A model generated the notes under the pieces. The model saw only the letters and a list, made by a program, of their open reading frames with translations. It was not told the origin of the DNA and did not search any database. A stretch of DNA of 17,280 bases from JAKJEP01 sp964580995 (GTDB lineage Bacteria; Planctomycetota; Phycisphaerae; Sedimentisphaerales; SM23-30): assembly GCA_964580995.1 (NCBI GenBank), contig CAZOMV010000113.1:1-17280 (forward strand). The letters run 5' to 3'. This document shows, in pieces, positions 7,761 to 16,287 of the stretch (position 1 is its first letter; each line of letters begins with the position of its first letter). Position numbers and translations under genes: made by a program.

Positions 7761-7904
7761 CCAAAAACAAATGGCTTGCTGCTGGCGGCCAAGGCCAATG
7801 TCAAAATAGCTGCAAATAACGGGAAAACACCCTTGAGAATAGCAAAACAGAAGGGTCAAAAACAAATAATCGAGCTTCTTATAAAGGCCGGAGCAAATGA
7901 ATAG
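7761..7904 (+). pseudogene. Ankyrin-repeat C-terminal remnant
   Basis: After an in-frame TAG at 7758-7760 the frame reads GLLLAAKANVKIAANNGKTP, LRIAKQKGQKQ and IIELLIKAGANE, then stops at 7902-7904. This is the end of one ankyrin repeat and one complete terminal repeat: LL..A.A.V, then NGKTPL.IA...G....I..LL..GA. Only 47 codons remain, with no start, so it is the tail of a decayed ankyrin-repeat gene within the tRNA-bounded segment. Confidence 0.72.
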
Positions 7905-8193
7905 AGTTTCCCCCGTACGGTTCAAATATTATCTTGCTATAACTACTTGAATATAAAAGAATTATTATCGACTCCGTCGAAAGTATTTGAGAAAAAACCG
8001 TTGATTTGTTAGCCTATTGGGCATTATGAAACAGAATCTTTGGATTAAAAACTGTGGTTGAGGTCACTCAGACTTGCATGATTGGTTTTCTACTTGGTCT
8101 GGTTCTCACCACGGTGGTCATCGAAGGACCCTAAAAATTGAACGAAAAATAAAGACTTACGAATGAAAAATTGTACCCTAAATTCTGGACAAT
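7905..8193. other. AT-rich spacer before the right attachment region
   Basis: No supported gene. A perfect ACCACGGTGGT palindrome lies near 8107-8117. An 18-codon hydrophobic frame (8078-8134) and a TGA-interrupted 46-codon frame (from 8027) were considered and not accepted. Confidence 0.4.
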
Positions 8194-8220
8194 ATGGTAA
8201 ACATGGTTAATATGGTAAGG
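8194..8220 (+). repeat. Three tandem 9-bp iterons (ATGGTWAnn)
   Basis: ATGGTAAAC, ATGGTTAAT and ATGGTAAGG follow one another without spacing, about 80 bp upstream of the tRNA-Met fragment. Tandem short repeats near an att core are typical of integrase arm-type or excisionase sites. That role is inference. Confidence 0.5.
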
Positions 8221-8298
8221 TATAGCCAATAAACGTATTTTATTGGGTTGCTGTAAGTTACTGTTATTTCAGTAATTGAGGATTTGGCCTTAACCTCT

Positions 8299-8340
8299 CT
8301 CATAACCCGGAGGTCGCAGGTTCGATTCCTGCCCCCGCTA
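8299..8340 (+). other. 3' fragment of a tRNA-Met gene (attR-like)
   Basis: The segment reads from the anticodon loop CTCATAA (anticodon CAT) through the variable loop (GGAGGTC), a perfect T-arm (GCAGG, TTCGATT, CCTGC) and the 3' acceptor strand CCCCGCT with discriminator A. The upstream bases do not form a D-arm, the 5' anticodon strand or the 5' acceptor strand (AGCGGGG expected), so only the 3' half is present. The true tRNA terminator follows, so this is the original chromosomal end of a tRNA gene split by an integrative element. The intact tRNA would lie left of the window. Confidence 0.8.
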
Positions 8341-8356
8341 GTCGCTTAAGTCACGA

Positions 8357-8389
8357 AGAAGCAACGATTTATATCGTTGCTTCTTTTTT
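8357..8389 (+). terminator. Intrinsic terminator of the tRNA-Met gene
   Basis: A perfect 12-bp stem, AGAAGCAACGAT and ATCGTTGCTTCT, with a 4-nt loop runs into six T (8384-8389). It lies 16 bp after the tRNA 3' end. Confidence 0.9.
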
Positions 8390-8591
8390 GCGCCGGACCA
8401 GATTGTGAACATCATTTACACGTCATCCGGACGAAATCGACACAAAGACAACAACATACGTTATTGGTAGTGACGAAGGGAAGCCTGGAGGAGTGTCGGA
8501 ACTTATTGCCGGTCTCCCCCTGCCGGAACGTGGTGGTATACGCGAGTGAAACAGGTCATCATCAAGAGCAGCCTGATCCATCTACATGGTA

Positions 8592-8655
8592 GCAGGCTCA
8601 GCCTTTTTCTGAGCTGAGCCTGCCTAATAAAGGAAGGCCAACGGAGGAAACGAAA
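8592..8655 (+). promoter_or_regulatory. Hairpin leader D (same geometry, different sequence)
   Basis: GCAGGCTCAGC (8592-8602) and GCTGAGCCTGC (8613-8623) form a perfect 11-bp stem closing a 10-nt loop, without a following T-tract. GGAGG (8643-8647) lies 8 nt before the ATG at 8656. Stem and loop size and distance to GGAGG match copies B and C, but TCAGA is absent and the stem sequence is unrelated, so membership in the family is uncertain. Confidence 0.5.
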
Positions 8656-8844
8656 ATGAAAACCAAATGTGCATTGTGTGGCAAACGAAAGCGGTCTTTT
8701 GAGGCCCATGACTATTACTGTGGCCGGTGTGACAAAATAGCCGGAGACGTAATGGCAGGCTATCGTCAGGAAATAGGCACGATGACCTACACAATTCTCT
8801 GGCATCCTCAAGCCCGTACAGTCACAGAGAGATTTTGTCGATAA
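8656..8844 (+). CDS. 62-aa zinc-ribbon protein
   Basis: A short basic protein with two CxxC knuckles, CALC (C5, C8) and CGRC (C22, C25), spaced as in a four-Cys zinc ribbon. The rest has no recognised motif. Small zinc ribbons often mediate nucleic-acid or protein contacts; which applies here cannot be told. The start is supported by GGAGG 8 nt upstream, below hairpin leader D. The YjfB-like gene follows 27 nt downstream on the same strand and may be cotranscribed. Confidence 0.7.
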   Translation: MKTKCALCGKRKRSFEAHDYYCGRCDKIAGDVMAGYRQEIGTMTYTILWHPQARTVTERFCR

Positions 8845-8871
8845 TAATAAGAAATAATATCAAGGATTGGT

Positions 8872-9120
8872 ATGATGAACATTAGTAATGTTAATAACTC
8901 ATTATTACAAAGCCAGTTAGCGAATATTCAGCTTCGTAATGCCATCGACTATAAGGTGGCCAGCAAAACTCTGGATGTCGCCCACAATCAGGGGGATATG
9001 GTCATTAAACTGCTGGAACAGGCAGCGGAAGTTGCTCAGGCGGCTCCGTCCGATAAACTCATCTTAACCATGGGTGCGCTGGTTTCCGGCCTGGGGCAAA
9101 ATCTCGATATCCGCGGCTGA
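8872..9120 (+). CDS. YjfB-like putative motility protein
   Basis: 82 residues. The sequence matches the small YjfB family annotated as putative motility protein: a short N-terminus, a helix with QSQLANIQLRNAIDYKVASK, then LDVAHNQGDMVIKLLEQA. Family members are 50-80 residues long and of unknown mechanism. The start is ATG 8872 or 8875, both downstream of AAGGA. The C-terminal part (SDKLILTMGALVSGLGQNLD) is longer than in short family members. No other motility gene is in the window. Confidence 0.7.
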   Translation: MMNISNVNNSLLQSQLANIQLRNAIDYKVASKTLDVAHNQGDMVIKLLEQAAEVAQAAPSDKLILTMGALVSGLGQNLDIRG

Positions 9121-9169
9121 GCCATGATTCTTTTCCTGTCAGGAATCAAACGTTTTCCTATAAACTTCC

Positions 9170-9190
9170 TCAGAAGGATTATCCTGCTGA
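9170..9190. promoter_or_regulatory. 21-bp imperfect palindrome
   Basis: TCAGAAGGAT and ATCCTGCTGA flank a single T and match as inverted repeats at 9 of 10 positions. It lies 50 bp after the YjfB-like gene with no T-tract, so an operator is as likely as a terminator. Confidence 0.3.
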
Positions 9191-9287
9191 ACCTATCATA
9201 ATGACGCTGTTGAGTCTAGGTGGTTCAGTTTTGCGACGAAAACATAGAACGTAAAGTATTAATGATAAACCCAGGGCTAATAATGTC

Positions 9288-9509
9288 ATGGCTTCTAGCC
9301 CTTTTTCTTCTGTAACCCTTCAAAACACAAGAATCTCCCAATATCTGGAACATTATAAAGGAAAAGATGCTTTCAATCTGTGGATCGGTGACTTCCGTTG
9401 CTTGATAGATGCCGATTTAAAAGGCAAATTCTGTTCATCCAGTGTTTTGATAAATGAGGACGAATTTACCAATAGTGATCAGGTTAGTTTTTTGAAAACT
9501 CTGGTCTGA
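9288..9509 (+). CDS. Uncertain 73-aa ORF
   Basis: The composition is protein-like (ISQYLEHYKGKDAFNLWIGD, LKGKFCSSSVLINEDEF), and it ends 5 bp before the convergent DUF2461 gene. There is no Shine-Dalgarno at the ATG, and the start lies inside an inverted repeat (AGGGCTA and TAGCCCT around 9274-9302) that runs into T-rich sequence and could terminate the upstream gene. It is either a small gene with a poorly defined start or the remnant of one. Confidence 0.35.
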   Translation: MASSPFSSVTLQNTRISQYLEHYKGKDAFNLWIGDFRCLIDADLKGKFCSSSVLINEDEFTNSDQVSFLKTLV

Positions 9510-9514
9510 TCCGG

Positions 9515-10201
9515 TCAAAATCCAAGTCCCAAGGCACTGCAAAGGAATTTCATAAACGGTTTGGCAGTGGCATAAACAGCAGTCACTCGTTCGACTATAT
9601 CCGGGCGATACAGTTCCTTTATACCCAGGTCTCGAAAACCCAGATAATCTTTTCGCTTGATATCCTCAATGAGCGGGTGGGTAGGGGCAAAACCACGGGG
9701 CGGCCGTTTCAAGGAATCGCCGACTATCTCCCAGTTCGCGCAAAACCTGGCATGGTCCCGGGCGGCCAGCCATTCTTGGGGAGATTCCACTATTTTTTGG
9801 CGAACTAGTTTCAGTACCTCGGCATCCGGCTTCCACATCCCCACCGCCAGCCAGAACTCCCCCGGCTCGATGTGCAGATAGAAACCCGGCGCATGAATAT
9901 CATCCCCGCGTTCATGGCGGAACTGTATCCCGACGTTGGTCTTGTACGGTTCTTTGTCGTGGGTGAAACGGGTATCCCGATACGGCCGCATCATGGAGCC
10001 GCCAACCTTGGAATCGCTGACAAAGATATACGGAGAGATCTTTTCGATTCGCGGGGCGATGGCACGAATGAAGGCCAGTACCGGTTCTCGAACTTGGGCC
10101 CCATAGCGTGCCTTGTTCCGTTCGAACCAGACACGGTTGTTGTTTCGCTTCAGTTGCCCGAGAAACTGCACCATGCTCTTATCGAATCCTTGAAAGCTCA
10201 T
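9515..10201 (-). CDS. DUF2461 / TIGR02453 family protein
   Basis: At 228 residues it has the full usual length of the family. Characteristic segments are NNNRVWFERNKARY (about 20-33), MRPYRDTRFTHDKEPYKTNV (about 70-89), the GFYLHIEPGEFWLAVGMW core (about 106-123) and a C-terminal PFMKFLCSALGLGF. The family is widespread in bacteria; its biochemical function is unknown. GGAG lies 8 nt before the ATG. It is 53 bp downstream of the alpha-galactosidase on the same strand, so readthrough is possible, although the functions are not obviously linked. Confidence 0.9.
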   Translation of the reverse strand: MSFQGFDKSMVQFLGQLKRNNNRVWFERNKARYGAQVREPVLAFIRAIAPRIEKISPYIFVSDSKVGGSMMRPYRDTRFTHDKEPYKTNVGIQFRHERGDDIHAPGFYLHIEPGEFWLAVGMWKPDAEVLKLVRQKIVESPQEWLAARDHARFCANWEIVGDSLKRPPRGFAPTHPLIEDIKRKDYLGFRDLGIKELYRPDIVERVTAVYATAKPFMKFLCSALGLGF

Positions 10202-10254
10202 CGGTGGATCTCCGCAAAATATTATTTATATTGTATCAAAAGGTTACCAGTAAT

Positions 10255-12942
10255 TTAAGGCAGACGCTGATAGACGATGATTATGGCTCCTGGTTGTTCC
10301 TCGATGGCGATGGACAAGCCTTCTTCCATGAGTTGTTTTCCGGTCATTTCCACTGAATCCGGTTTATCTATGTTTTTAAGGGTATAACAAGCCTGTGGAT
10401 CCAGTGCCTGGATTTTAAATCGAGCGGATTCAAAGTACGATTGTTCCCGACGAAACGCCTGGATCATACCTTTGCCTTCCATGGACCGGTTAAACTGCCA
10501 GGCCATCCAGGTATCCTCTTCAGTACTGTATTTCGTCAGAGGATAGAAATCGCCAAAAAAGTTCGACACAACTTGCTCCCGCTGTTCAACCAGACGGCGG
10601 GTGAGTTCTACAACTTCCTTGTCTGGATTACGCATATCCAAAGTAAGGGCTGTACCTGGCAGCATATTACTGCGAAACGTATAAGGATCCGGGCGGGAAG
10701 GAACAGCGGAACCAAAAAACGGCAGCCAAAAAGCCAGGCCATAGGTATAACACTGGGCCATGGTCGAGGGATGCCAGGCATCCGTTCGCCAGAGCACAAT
10801 CGCCTGCCGCAGAGTTTCTACATCATTCCGTTTCCCACCGGCTGCACAATTATCAATGAGCAGATTTGGATTTCGCTTCCGGAGTTCATCATAAAAGGCT
10901 AAAAAGCCTGTCACATGCTTAATTTCCGTAATCCCTTGACGATCCTCCGCATCATTGAGTTTCCAATAATCGAGAATTCTCAGTCTTTGCTGCATACCCA
11001 AATCGTTCCGATAGATATCAATGTTTTCTTCCTTGATCAAATGGTCAAAGTGATCAACGGCCCACTGCCATGCCTGCGGATCGCCTAAATACAATAGTTT
11101 GGAGTTGGCCTCCACGTTGGAGGCGTCAACCACTTCGCCGACAGGTGGATCCGGACCCAGCAGCCAATCCGAATGATTCTCCCAGAGCCAGCTGCCGGGC
11201 GGTACCTGTTCGGGAATGAACCAGAGTATGCTTTTGAGACCTTTGGCATGGGTATAATCGGTAATAGCCCGCATACCGTTGGGAAAACGTTTCCGGTCCG
11301 CTTCCCAGCGGTCGGCATGAACACAGTTATATCTAAAAACAAACCATCCCGCATCCATCCACCAATAGTCAAGTTGGATGCCTGCTTCCAGGTACCGGTC
11401 GATAAACATCTTCTGGTTTTCTTCGTTGGCCCCCACCATTTCGCCATATTGCCAGGCACTGCTTCCTGCCAGAATCGGAGTCGGCAACCGGCCACCGGTC
11501 CGCGGCATATTATGCGCCATCATCCAGCGACGCCAGATGTTCTGGGCATCCATCCGATTTTGTACCTTCGAAAACTGCAAAACAATACGCGGGCTTCGCA
11601 CTTCTTCGCCGGGATTTAGTTTAAAATGAGTGAATTCCTGTCCTGCCAGTATATGAAGTATGTTTTTTTCCATCTTCGTAAAATCAGTGTTCCATTGTCC
11701 CGGCCAACCGACCGCCAATATTACACTGTTTCCCGGCCATTCCACAGTAAAATAAGGCCAGACTCCTTCCGAGGATCTGCCTTTATAGGGAGCAAAATGC
11801 AAACTTTTGTTGTCTTCCAGGGAAGTTACCACCGGCTTGAAGGGATCCGCCACCCCATCCCCATGCTGATGATGCAGCAGAAAGTCATCATTTTCGTCAC
11901 CTGGCAAGGATAAGTCGAGTGCTCTGATATCCGACAGAATGGGACTGTCTTGCTTTCCTTCATTTTTGAAGTAGAGGATCCATTCTATGGTGGGAAAATC
12001 ATGATAGATTAATCCTTCCCATCGGACCAGCATACCGGTCCGGGAGTCTTTCCAGCTTACATGGCAAACGGTACGATCCGCATCTTTCTGTTCCTGAGAG
12101 GATTGAAATTCCCACTGCCCGATTAGTTGGTTCGCGGATTGACCTGCGTACCTAAACGAAAAGGGCGGATCAATTTGCTGCATGATCTGTGGTAATTCCG
12201 CAGGATCTGTATTGGTCACCTTACGTAACCAGGACATCCAGTCAGCGGGCGTATAGTGGAATTCCTCCACCAACAACGTAAATTCTCCCACATAATCCGG
12301 ATTTCCACTGGGCTGCATCTGATGAGGGGCCACTAAGTCCAGCTCTCCGGACGCTGCCGGTGAGTAAATCCGGAAATCCTTTAGGGTATATCGTATCCCT
12401 GTTGTACCATCGGTACCGGCCCACAGGGCGGCATCCGAACCCTCGTAGTATAAAGATCCTGAGGCGGGCACTTCACTCAAAGGCCATCCCATCGTCCGAG
12501 GTGAATGATTTTCCTGGTATTTTTGCTCAACTTCCGGTTGCGTTTGCAAAAGAGCCATAACAGAAATCTTTGGTTTTTGATAATTGTCATCAAAAAAAAG
12601 ATTACAGCCAAACCGCGGAAAAGCGGTGTGAGATTCAAAATGAAAGGTGAATTTATGTACACCAACGGCAAGAGCATAATGAACCAGATGACTGTCTTCC
12701 TGAGATATCCAGTGGATATCCTTGAGTTTATCGGTTTGGGGATTGAAAGGCTGCCCTTCGTAGAGAAACACATCCCAAGCATCATCTTTCGGCCCCGAAT
12801 TCCACCGCCCTGCTAGTACGGTACCCTGCTCATCACACTCAAACAGAGTGATGGCAGTCAAATCAGAGCCCAACATTACAGAACCTGCAAAGACAGGAAA
12901 GGACATAAAAACGAAGGTCATCAATATCCATTTATTTCGCAT
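10255..12942 (-). CDS. Secreted alpha-galactosidase-like enzyme, clan GH-D (GH36-like)
   Basis: The 895-residue protein starts with a signal peptide (cleavage near FAG, residue 20), so it acts in the periplasm or outside. Residues 21-480 are beta-rich, with an N-terminal NPCBM-like segment. The catalytic barrel follows: LDYWWMDAGW (524-533), then YRNDLGM (644-650) with the likely nucleophile D647, DNCAAGGKRND (697-707), and LWRTD (717-721) with the likely acid/base D721. These match the GH36 pattern (usually KWD, then CASGG.R.D, then a WTSD-like acid), although the nucleophile motif reads YRND instead of KWD. Family members hydrolyse terminal alpha-galactosides; alpha-N-acetylgalactosaminidase is also possible. 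AAGGAA lies 7 nt before the ATG. The gene lies next to a GH71 glucanase, suggesting joint polysaccharide breakdown. Confidence 0.88.
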   Translation of the reverse strand: MRNKWILMTFVFMSFPVFAGSVMLGSDLTAITLFECDEQGTVLAGRWNSGPKDDAWDVFLYEGQPFNPQTDKLKDIHWISQEDSHLVHYALAVGVHKFTFHFESHTAFPRFGCNLFFDDNYQKPKISVMALLQTQPEVEQKYQENHSPRTMGWPLSEVPASGSLYYEGSDAALWAGTDGTTGIRYTLKDFRIYSPAASGELDLVAPHQMQPSGNPDYVGEFTLLVEEFHYTPADWMSWLRKVTNTDPAELPQIMQQIDPPFSFRYAGQSANQLIGQWEFQSSQEQKDADRTVCHVSWKDSRTGMLVRWEGLIYHDFPTIEWILYFKNEGKQDSPILSDIRALDLSLPGDENDDFLLHHQHGDGVADPFKPVVTSLEDNKSLHFAPYKGRSSEGVWPYFTVEWPGNSVILAVGWPGQWNTDFTKMEKNILHILAGQEFTHFKLNPGEEVRSPRIVLQFSKVQNRMDAQNIWRRWMMAHNMPRTGGRLPTPILAGSSAWQYGEMVGANEENQKMFIDRYLEAGIQLDYWWMDAGWFVFRYNCVHADRWEADRKRFPNGMRAITDYTHAKGLKSILWFIPEQVPPGSWLWENHSDWLLGPDPPVGEVVDASNVEANSKLLYLGDPQAWQWAVDHFDHLIKEENIDIYRNDLGMQQRLRILDYWKLNDAEDRQGITEIKHVTGFLAFYDELRKRNPNLLIDNCAAGGKRNDVETLRQAIVLWRTDAWHPSTMAQCYTYGLAFWLPFFGSAVPSRPDPYTFRSNMLPGTALTLDMRNPDKEVVELTRRLVEQREQVVSNFFGDFYPLTKYSTEEDTWMAWQFNRSMEGKGMIQAFRREQSYFESARFKIQALDPQACYTLKNIDKPDSVEMTGKQLMEEGLSIAIEEQPGAIIIVYQRLP

Positions 12943-13092
12943 GACAGACTTCCTTACTCTTCGGGTGCTTTCTTGGTTTTTCTGATCTTATGTAAATTCA
13001 AAAACGCAATATCAATTTCAAACATTTCTATATTTATCTAAAACGAAATATACTAATCGAGGATACCGGTCACGTAGGAAAGCCGTTGAGGT

Positions 13093-14445
13093 TCAATCTT
13101 CTTCCGCCTGGGGCGTAAGCTCAGCGGTCGCGCTGCCGGAAAAATAGTTGAAGTTAGACCAGGAATCCGTTGCCGAAATAGTCTGCTCGCCGGTTTTGTC
13201 GATCAGAATCCGACCGTGCCGCTCGAGGATAAACCGCGGAGTACCTGCCACCATTGGCAACGATACGTGCCGGACACCGGCAGCAAGTTCGAAAGTCTGT
13301 CGCTGGTTCCCGCAAGTAATTGTCAATCGGGCCGGTTGTGCCAGAAACAAGGTGGCAAAAATCCGATCTTCCAGCTCGTTGGCGTGATGGGGCCTGCCGT
13401 GGTCGGCGCAGCCCGGATCGACACAGCCTTCCAGGTTTTTCGGGTGCAGTCGGTAAAAATAATAAACTTGGTCACGCACGATCCTCGATGGCCGTCCGGT
13501 CTTGAACCAGTCGATATAATACCGGCTGGCGTTGAGAAATCCGGTGTGAGAAAGCATCGCACCCCAGTGCCCGTTCCGGAGATTTGTCTTGTCTGGATTT
13601 CCAAATGGTGCGACGTAGCTAGACTCACCCCAATCGTTCCAGGTCACGATTTCGATCCAATTGGCATCTGTGCGGATGGCATTCTCCCATTGCTGGGCCA
13701 TCCCCTCAAAACCACGCGATTCGTAAATTCGGTAGTTGCCACCCAGCCCCCGGTAAAACGGGGTAACCGGGTGCATGTAGATCTTTCCCATACCGCGCCA
13801 GATCTGCGCAGCGTTCCGGCAGCTTGCCACGATGGCCTCCGGGGTCCCCGCCGCGCCGAACGAGAAATACCCGTCCAGCGAGGGATTCAGCAGCGCTATC
13901 TGTTCCAGAGCCTCCAACCCGGGATTTTCGGCCGCAGGGTGTGGGTAATAGAACGGCACATAACAAATGTCGCGATCACCGGTAAACTCCCCCTCGACAT
14001 AAGCGGTGATGTTCGTCCAGCCACTGAAAGTCGACAGCACGGGTTGGCCTTCCCAGCGGAACTGGTTGGGATGATCGCGAAAGGTCTCGACCATATCTCT
14101 CACTTCGTCGGTCGTCAGCCCGCAACAGAAATCGGCGGAAATGAACAATTTGAAATCGGTACCCCAATCCCGGGCGGCCTGGTAGATGAGTTGACACCGC
14201 TGCTTGTAATGCGGTTCACGTTGGGTCCAACCGCCACAGTTCAGCGCGAACCCATCGATCCCGGCTTGCTGTGCCGCCAGAATCTCTTGCTGGTAATCCG
14301 CCACGGATGCCCCTCCCCCCGCGACTGGACAACAGACCATGTAATGGGCAAACACGAGGCGGGGCGGGTTTTCATCGGAAAACGGAACCGCCTGACAGCC
14401 GGCGAGCGGCAGGAGGGGCAGAAACAGCAGAACGAAACGCATCAT
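13093..14445 (-). CDS. GH71 alpha-1,3-glucanase-like lipoprotein
   Basis: The 450-residue protein has a lipoprotein signal peptide (LLPLAGC, Cys at 17). The barrel shows GH71 hallmarks: VFAHYMV (31-37), QQEILAAQQAGIDGFALNCG (52-71), a KLFISADFCCG strand, and EIVTWNDWGESSYVAPFG (265-282), whose Asp and Glu in WNDWGES fit the conserved acidic residues of the family. GH71 enzymes hydrolyse alpha-1,3-glucan (mutan). The C-terminal 120 residues form a beta domain with no named match. GGAG lies 8 nt before the ATG at 14445. The alpha-galactosidase follows on the same strand after a 150-bp gap. Bacterial GH71 enzymes are far less common than fungal ones. Confidence 0.85.
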   Translation of the reverse strand: MMRFVLLFLPLLPLAGCQAVPFSDENPPRLVFAHYMVCCPVAGGGASVADYQQEILAAQQAGIDGFALNCGGWTQREPHYKQRCQLIYQAARDWGTDFKLFISADFCCGLTTDEVRDMVETFRDHPNQFRWEGQPVLSTFSGWTNITAYVEGEFTGDRDICYVPFYYPHPAAENPGLEALEQIALLNPSLDGYFSFGAAGTPEAIVASCRNAAQIWRGMGKIYMHPVTPFYRGLGGNYRIYESRGFEGMAQQWENAIRTDANWIEIVTWNDWGESSYVAPFGNPDKTNLRNGHWGAMLSHTGFLNASRYYIDWFKTGRPSRIVRDQVYYFYRLHPKNLEGCVDPGCADHGRPHHANELEDRIFATLFLAQPARLTITCGNQRQTFELAAGVRHVSLPMVAGTPRFILERHGRILIDKTGEQTISATDSWSNFNYFSGSATAELTPQAEED

Positions 14446-14628
14446 GGAAGTTGCTCCAGGAAGAAAAAAAGGACAGGTTTTGGTACAATTTTGCTCTCAC
14501 CCATTAGGTATTCCAAATCAAAAGCGAAAAAGTGTCTTAAACATCATCCACAGGCTTTATGCTATCAGATTCTTACTGGTTTGCACGGATTTATTTGGGA
14601 AATCCGGGGTACATAGTACGGAACATAG

Positions 14629-16190
14629 TTAATCCAGGATCGCGGTTACCATAAAATTCTCCGGTGGCGGAGCAAGAATAATGGTATCCTGATAATAGGC
14701 ATCCCATTTCTTGTCGTTCAGTTTCACCTCTTGCAGGCCCCTGCCATTCGGGGTTCGCAAGTGGACTAAAACTTTCGCAGGCAGCCGGTTTGGGGATAGT
14801 TGTACGGCGACGGTTATGGTTTTTCGGTCCGAAGAGGGGGTGATCAGGTAAGATATATTACCGAATTTGGTAGGAGCGGCTTCTACACCGAATGGTTGGG
14901 ATTGCGCATCCAGGATTGCCCGGTGTCATAGGGATGATAGCTATTGCCATAGCACATCGGTTCCGGACGGTCAATGGCCGGGAATTTAAGAATATATCGC
15001 CGCTTTTCGCCCGGCTGCAGCGGGCAGGCATATCTAAGCAACAATCCTTTCCAGGTCGGATCTTCCGCGGTTACCATGCCATGAAAGGGGCCGGGTGAGT
15101 TCGCTCCCACCGGAATATAATGGATCGGTTTCCGGGAAGGTTTTCTGGCGATCAGTTCCGCTTCCTGAATACCCTCGATATCGTCATCATACATCCAGAC
15201 ACCATTTAATACGGCCGGCTGGCGGGACTGAGGGGTGGCGCGGCTGGAAACCTTGATATAACCATCCCCATCGGCATCTTTGCCTGTGAATTTGTGCACC
15301 TGGGGATTTTGGCCGGGTGGATAATTCAGATCGACAGTAATAGGCTGGTCTCCTTCCGCACTTAATTCGACCGTACGATGCCCTTCCTCCAGGCTATAAG
15401 GACGGCTGAAAATTAACCATTGGGGAGTTCCGTCCGTACCCAGATAGACCTGGTATTCTTTACCGGAATCGGCCTTCAGCATATATTAAATGGGCATTCC
15501 GTAATATCCGTCCCGCCAGTGGGCACTGTCCTTACCCAGCCACCCTTCGCCGGCCGGCGTACAGCGAGGGTCCACCAGCCCCGTCTCTCGCTCAAGGGGG
15601 CGAATTTCCTCCGGCATACCATCGAGAACAACCAGAGGTTTTCCCCTGTCTTCTATCAGATTCCCGTCCAATTTGAGACTGGGAGCCCCATCCATGTTTA
15701 TCAAAATATTGGATTTACCGATGGTGTGTCCTGTGTTTTCTATTTGAAGATCGATAATATCTATGGGTTGGGGATTTCCTGGACAAGACATATAGGTTAT
15801 TTGGTATTTGATTTCCTGGTGAGTAAATTCGGCTACTACCGCCGGAAGATACCCATCAAGAGCACTTTGACGAAAATCTGTCAAGGTATACGGTTTAATT
15901 TGTATTCCCTCCTGCTCTACCCGAAAATTCAATTCAAATTCACTGTAGCGAATATTCATCTGATAACCAAATGGCATGACCGGCCAGCCGGGAACCCCAA
16001 CGACTCCCTGGCTGTTAATCGGTGCATGCCTGCCAATCTCAAACTCATCGAAGGAAGTTTGCCAGCGTAAATCGGGATAACCTGCCTCAACTTTATTACG
16101 GGGGATCGACTGCCACCACTGCTCACCGATCACTTGATTAACAGAAAATAAAACCACAAACGATACTATGCTGAATCTGGTTTTGAACAT
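14629..16190 (-). pseudogene. Interrupted secreted beta-rich carbohydrate-active-type gene
   Basis: The gene starts at the ATG at 16188-16190, with AGGAG 6 nt upstream and a signal peptide (MFKTRFSIVSFVVLFSVNQV). It reads well for about 234 residues up to a TAA at 15486-15488 in the same frame. It continues in frame from 15485 to a TAG at 14883-14885, and a one-base frame shift near there continues to TAA at 14629-14631 with a coherent tail (PAKVLVHLRTPNGRGLQEV). The composition and modules (YGNSYHPYDTG, DADGDGYIKV) suggest a secreted beta-sandwich enzyme or binding protein of about 520 residues. I do not recognise the family. Two independent lesions indicate a pseudogene, unless they are sequencing errors. 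Confidence 0.66.
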
Positions 16191-16227
16191 GATCTTCTCC
16201 TGATCTGTATATGGTAGTACTAGGCTA

Positions 16228-16255
16228 ATTATAATCATTCCTGAAAATACTTCAA
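16228..16255 (-). promoter_or_regulatory. Sigma-70-type promoter for the interrupted secreted gene
   Basis: TTGAAG (16250-16255) and TATAAT (16228-16233) on the minus strand are separated by 16 bp and sit about 40 nt upstream of the start at 16190. The -10 matches consensus exactly. Confidence 0.6.
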
Positions 16256-16287
16256 AAACAAAATGTTAAAATAGGCAACCTTGGCTT

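Noticed and set aside
8078..8134. 18-codon hydrophobic peptide resembling a type I toxin
   Set aside because: The nearest AGGT is 13 nt away and no antisense RNA promoter is evident; it could easily be chance.
8027..8164. 46-codon frame with an internal TGA, a possible selenoprotein
   Set aside because: No SECIS-like stem after the TGA, no ribosome-binding site, and TGA acts as an ordinary stop elsewhere in the window.
13216..14616. 466-codon plus-strand frame opposite the GH71 gene
   Set aside because: It has no ribosome-binding site and an unnatural composition; it is the antisense shadow of a strongly supported enzyme.
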